A DNA stretch of 64,000 bases from LD21 sp963715785. Lineage in GTDB: Bacteria > Bacteroidota > Bacteroidia > Bacteroidales > VadinHA17. The position numbers were made by a program, and so were the translations under genes. Location: positions 1,922,001 through 1,986,000 of the forward strand of contig OY970276.1 in NCBI GenBank assembly GCA_963715785.1, in the 5' to 3' direction. Of the stretch, positions 61,601 to 64,000 are shown one piece after another. Every line of letters starts with the position of its first letter. Position 1 is the first letter of the stretch. The notes beneath the pieces are model-generated. The model saw only the letters and a program-made list of their open reading frames with translations, made no database searches and was not told the origin of the DNA.

Positions 61601-62194
61601 ATGATATTCGAAAGAGGGCACTTTGACAAAAGTGTAATTAAAGAATCTATAATAAATGACTCTTTGAATGAAGTGAGGACTTTTAGTGCAAATAAAGCAT
61701 ATTCTTCCTTGCCAACAATATTTTTGTCACATAAACATGATGACTTGAAAGATTTGCAAGGAGTAATGGGTAAATTGCAAGAACTTGGAGCTAAAATCTA
61801 TATTGATAGCATGGATAATAAACTGCCAGATCAAACATCGGGTGATACAGCAATTAGAATTAAGGAGATAATAAAATATTGTAATAAATTTATTCTTCTG
61901 GCAACAGACAAAGCAATTGAATCTTATTGGTGTAATTGGGAGCTTGGAATTGGAGACACTTATAAATTCATAGACCATATTGCAATTGTCCCAATGAAAG
62001 AGAAGGGAACATATGATCATAATTATAAGGGAAATGAATATCTTCAAATTTACCCTACTATTGACTATGAAAATGGGACAAACAGATATGCTACAGGTGA
62101 ATTAATTCCTGAAGGATATTATATAAGTATGCCCAAAAACAAAGAAGGATTTCGAGTAATAAATCCGCTGACAAAATGGCTTAGAAATATATAA
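61601..62194 (+). CDS. TIR-domain protein
   Basis: A 197-residue protein. The TIR core begins with LPTIFLSHKHDDLKDLQGVM (about 38-57), continues with GAKIYIDSMDNKLPDQTSGD and CNKFILLATDKAIESYWCNW, and has the likely catalytic Glu in CNWELGIGDTYK (near 113). TIR domains of this kind hydrolyse NAD+ or make cyclic ADP-ribose signals, as ThsB does in Thoeris. It is followed by the second TIR gene after 2 bp, so both are translated together. Confidence 0.85.
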   Translation: MIFERGHFDKSVIKESIINDSLNEVRTFSANKAYSSLPTIFLSHKHDDLKDLQGVMGKLQELGAKIYIDSMDNKLPDQTSGDTAIRIKEIIKYCNKFILLATDKAIESYWCNWELGIGDTYKFIDHIAIVPMKEKGTYDHNYKGNEYLQIYPTIDYENGTNRYATGELIPEGYYISMPKNKEGFRVINPLTKWLRNI

Positions 62195-62196
62195 GT

Positions 62197-63369
62197 ATGA
62201 CAACCCAATATCAAATTATAATTATTGGTTCAGAGAATCCCTTTAAAAAAGACGTCCTTTCAACGCTTTCTCGTCATGTGGCTGAATTAGGCTTAATAGA
62301 AGATTCAATTCTCGTGATAGATGAGAATAATTTTCACAAAGAATATAAAAGAAACGCACCCTCTTTTTGCTTATATTTTGGAAGTGAGACAGGTGACTTT
62401 AAGAATTTAGATCAGCTTGCCATTTTACAGAAAGACGCAACCTTAATTCTCCCTGTCGTTTCTGACATTACACTTTTTAGTAAACAGATACCAAAGGCTC
62501 TTGAAAATATTAATGGGTTTGATCTGAGTTCAAAAAACGAAGTTGAAAAATTGGTTTCCTGTATTTTGGAAGGGTTGAGTTTACTGAGACTTTCACGTAG
62601 ACTATTTATTAGTTACAAACGTGATGAATCAACTGTTGTTGCTATTCAATTATTTGAGCAACTCGAAAAAAATGGATTTGATGTATTTTTGGACACACAT
62701 AGTATAAGATGTGGAGAACCATTTCAAGAAGAACTTTGGCACAGAATGGCTGACACAGATGTTGTTGTCCTACTTAATACTCCCAGATTTCTCAATAGTA
62801 ATTGGACTACACAGGAACTTGCTAAGGCTAATTCAATGTCAATTGGGATTTTACAACTTATCTTTCCAACTCATAAATTAGAAAGAGATGCCGAAATTAG
62901 TATCCCTCTTCAACTTACTGATTTGGATTTTGGGAATAAGATATTCAACAATTCAAAAAGCTATTTAACTGATGAGACAGTTAAGAAAGTTGTAAGTCAG
63001 GTAGAGTCATTAAGGGCAAGAAGTCTTGCTTCAAGACAAGACAATATAATTACTGAGTTTATTGCATCTTGTACTAAAGTGGGTAAAAAAGCAGATTTGC
63101 AGCCAGAGAAATTTATCATTGTTAAGCAGGGTGACGGAAAAGAACTTGTAATCATTCCAACCGTTGGAGTTCCACAAGCATTTACATACAACCAATCAGA
63201 AGAATTAGTTGCTCGAATAAAATCAAAAAATGTGGCAGGTGCATTTTTGCTTTATGACCATAGAAATATTCGAGAAAAATGGCTGAATCATTTAGCTTGG
63301 TTAGATAATTACCTTCCTATTAAAACAATTAAAATAGTAGATGCAGAATTATGGCTAAAAAAGATTTAA
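62197..63369 (+). CDS. TIR-domain protein with N- and C-terminal extra domains
   Basis: A 390-residue protein. Residues 1-125 form an alpha/beta domain (TQYQIIIIGSENPFKKDVLS; DATLILPVVSDITLFSKQIP). The TIR domain spans about 132-260: RRLFISYKRDESTVVAIQLF, GFDVFLDTHSIRCGEPFQEE, VVVLLNTPRFLNSNW and the likely catalytic Glu in TTQELAKANSM (near 207). The C-terminal 90 residues are another alpha/beta module (KELVIIPTVGVPQAFTYNQS; GAFLLYDHRNIREKW). The C-terminus overlaps the SLOG gene start by 19 bp. The architecture fits signalling TIRs from conflict systems. Confidence 0.87.
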   Translation: MTTQYQIIIIGSENPFKKDVLSTLSRHVAELGLIEDSILVIDENNFHKEYKRNAPSFCLYFGSETGDFKNLDQLAILQKDATLILPVVSDITLFSKQIPKALENINGFDLSSKNEVEKLVSCILEGLSLLRLSRRLFISYKRDESTVVAIQLFEQLEKNGFDVFLDTHSIRCGEPFQEELWHRMADTDVVVLLNTPRFLNSNWTTQELAKANSMSIGILQLIFPTHKLERDAEISIPLQLTDLDFGNKIFNNSKSYLTDETVKKVVSQVESLRARSLASRQDNIITEFIASCTKVGKKADLQPEKFIIVKQGDGKELVIIPTVGVPQAFTYNQSEELVARIKSKNVAGAFLLYDHRNIREKWLNHLAWLDNYLPIKTIKIVDAELWLKKI

Positions 63370-63941
63370 ATAAAATATTTTTATCTGCGAGTATTCCTTA
63401 TCCAGAACGGGACAAGAAATATTATGATACGGCTGACATTATTGCCATAAGAGATTCTGTTCGTGCTTTAGCGACTGTCGTTATTCCGAAGGCACATTTA
63501 ATATGGGGTGGACATCCCTCAATTACACCCCTAATAAGATTTGTGGTGGACAAAATGAAAATTTCTCTAAAGCAACACGTAACTCTATATCAATCACTTT
63601 TTTTCGAAGATAAATTTCCTCAAGATAATTTCGCCTTTGAAAATGTAATATTGACACCTAAAACTCAAGATTTAAAAGAGAGCCTATCTATAATGAGAAA
63701 GTCCCTAATTGAAGAAAATAATTTCTGCGTAGGTATATTTATTGGAGGAATGGAAGGAATTAATGATGAGTATGAGATGTTTATTAGTGCTCACCCTACA
63801 GCTATGGTTCTTCCAATTGCGAGTACAGGTGCAGCAGCCAAAATACTGTATGATAAAATAAAGCCAAAACTTGATATTAGGTTACAGAATGACTACGCTT
63901 ATATGGCTTTATTCAGAGATTTACTTGAAGGATACATTTAA
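63351..63941 (+). CDS. Stand-alone SLOG-like Rossmann-fold protein
   Basis: A 196-residue protein with SLOG/LOG features: KIFLSASIPYPERDKKYYDT near the start, then HLIWGGHPSITPLIRFVV (nucleotide-binding Gly-rich segment) and IFIGGMEGINDEYEMF (about 127-142) with STGAAAKILYDKI later. SLOG domains bind or process nucleotide signals; in Thoeris a SLOG domain of ThsA senses the TIR product. Here it is fused to nothing and follows the TIR gene with a 19-bp overlap, suggesting a dedicated sensor or processing partner. The cluster may continue beyond the window. Confidence 0.8.
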   Translation: MAKKDLNKIFLSASIPYPERDKKYYDTADIIAIRDSVRALATVVIPKAHLIWGGHPSITPLIRFVVDKMKISLKQHVTLYQSLFFEDKFPQDNFAFENVILTPKTQDLKESLSIMRKSLIEENNFCVGIFIGGMEGINDEYEMFISAHPTAMVLPIASTGAAAKILYDKIKPKLDIRLQNDYAYMALFRDLLEGYI

Positions 63942-64000
63942 AATGCGAAAATTATTTTCCTTATAGATTAATACTAATATCAGTTTGAATAACAAATAAG

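Noticed and set aside
62197..63941. A standard Thoeris system
   Set aside because: There is no SIR2-SLOG ThsA; the SLOG protein stands alone and a second TIR and a membrane protein are present.

Overview
The window comes from a Bacteroidota chromosome, probably an environmental Bacteroidales/Marinilabiliales-type polysaccharide degrader. The signs are a hybrid two-component regulator next to a CAZyme operon, a type IX secretion sorting domain, secreted enzymes with signal peptides ending in AQ, and almost no Shine-Dalgarno sequences. No tRNA, rRNA or CRISPR array was recognised.

Region 1 (1-21479) is an arabinoxylan utilisation locus, all on the minus strand. A hybrid two-component sensor (17304-21479) lies upstream of a ten-gene operon running 16789 to 1: two GH43 enzymes, a GH51 arabinofuranosidase, a CE1 feruloyl-type esterase, a GH3 xylosidase with a PA14 insert, a double CE1 esterase, a GPH sugar symporter, a GH10 xylanase, a GH3 enzyme without signal peptide and a partial GH116 enzyme without signal peptide. 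The logic is: cut xylan, strip feruloyl and arabinosyl decorations in the periplasm, import oligosaccharides through the symporter and finish them in the cytosol. No SusC/SusD pair is present in this part of the locus.

Region 2 (21480-27005) holds a small cassette of secreted proteins (one with 32-residue tandem repeats, one with a T9SS sorting domain). It is bracketed by a 180-bp broken fragment of yifB/comM and by the real yifB, which is itself cut off after about 300 codons.

Region 3 (27000-64000) is a visibly AT-richer mobile island that starts at the yifB break. It carries: a secreted NUC1 nuclease; tandem zinc-ribbon proteins of unknown function; a long minus-strand defence operon (HsdR, a DUF262/DUF1524 GmrSD-like protein, HsdM, HsdS, an OLD-family nuclease, and a 1461-residue helicase-nuclease ending in a GreA-like domain); a divergent ArdC-like antirestriction metallopeptidase; a ParB-methyltransferase fusion; a ribbon-helix-helix regulator; a probable replication initiator with iterons and an AT-rich tract inside its own gene; a DUF2779 nuclease; two XRE regulators; a minimal tyrosine recombinase; a SiaC-like protein; a Hachiman system (hamA, hamB) with a trailing GNAT gene; two copies of a conserved double-hairpin element around a 79-codon ORF; and a terminal cluster of membrane protein, TIR, TIR and SLOG proteins that looks like a nucleotide-signalling defence system.

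The strongest candidates for undescribed biology are the in-gene iteron origin, the duplicated double-hairpin elements, the helicase-nuclease-GreA/OLD pair inside the type I R-M operon, and the membrane-TIR-TIR-SLOG cluster.
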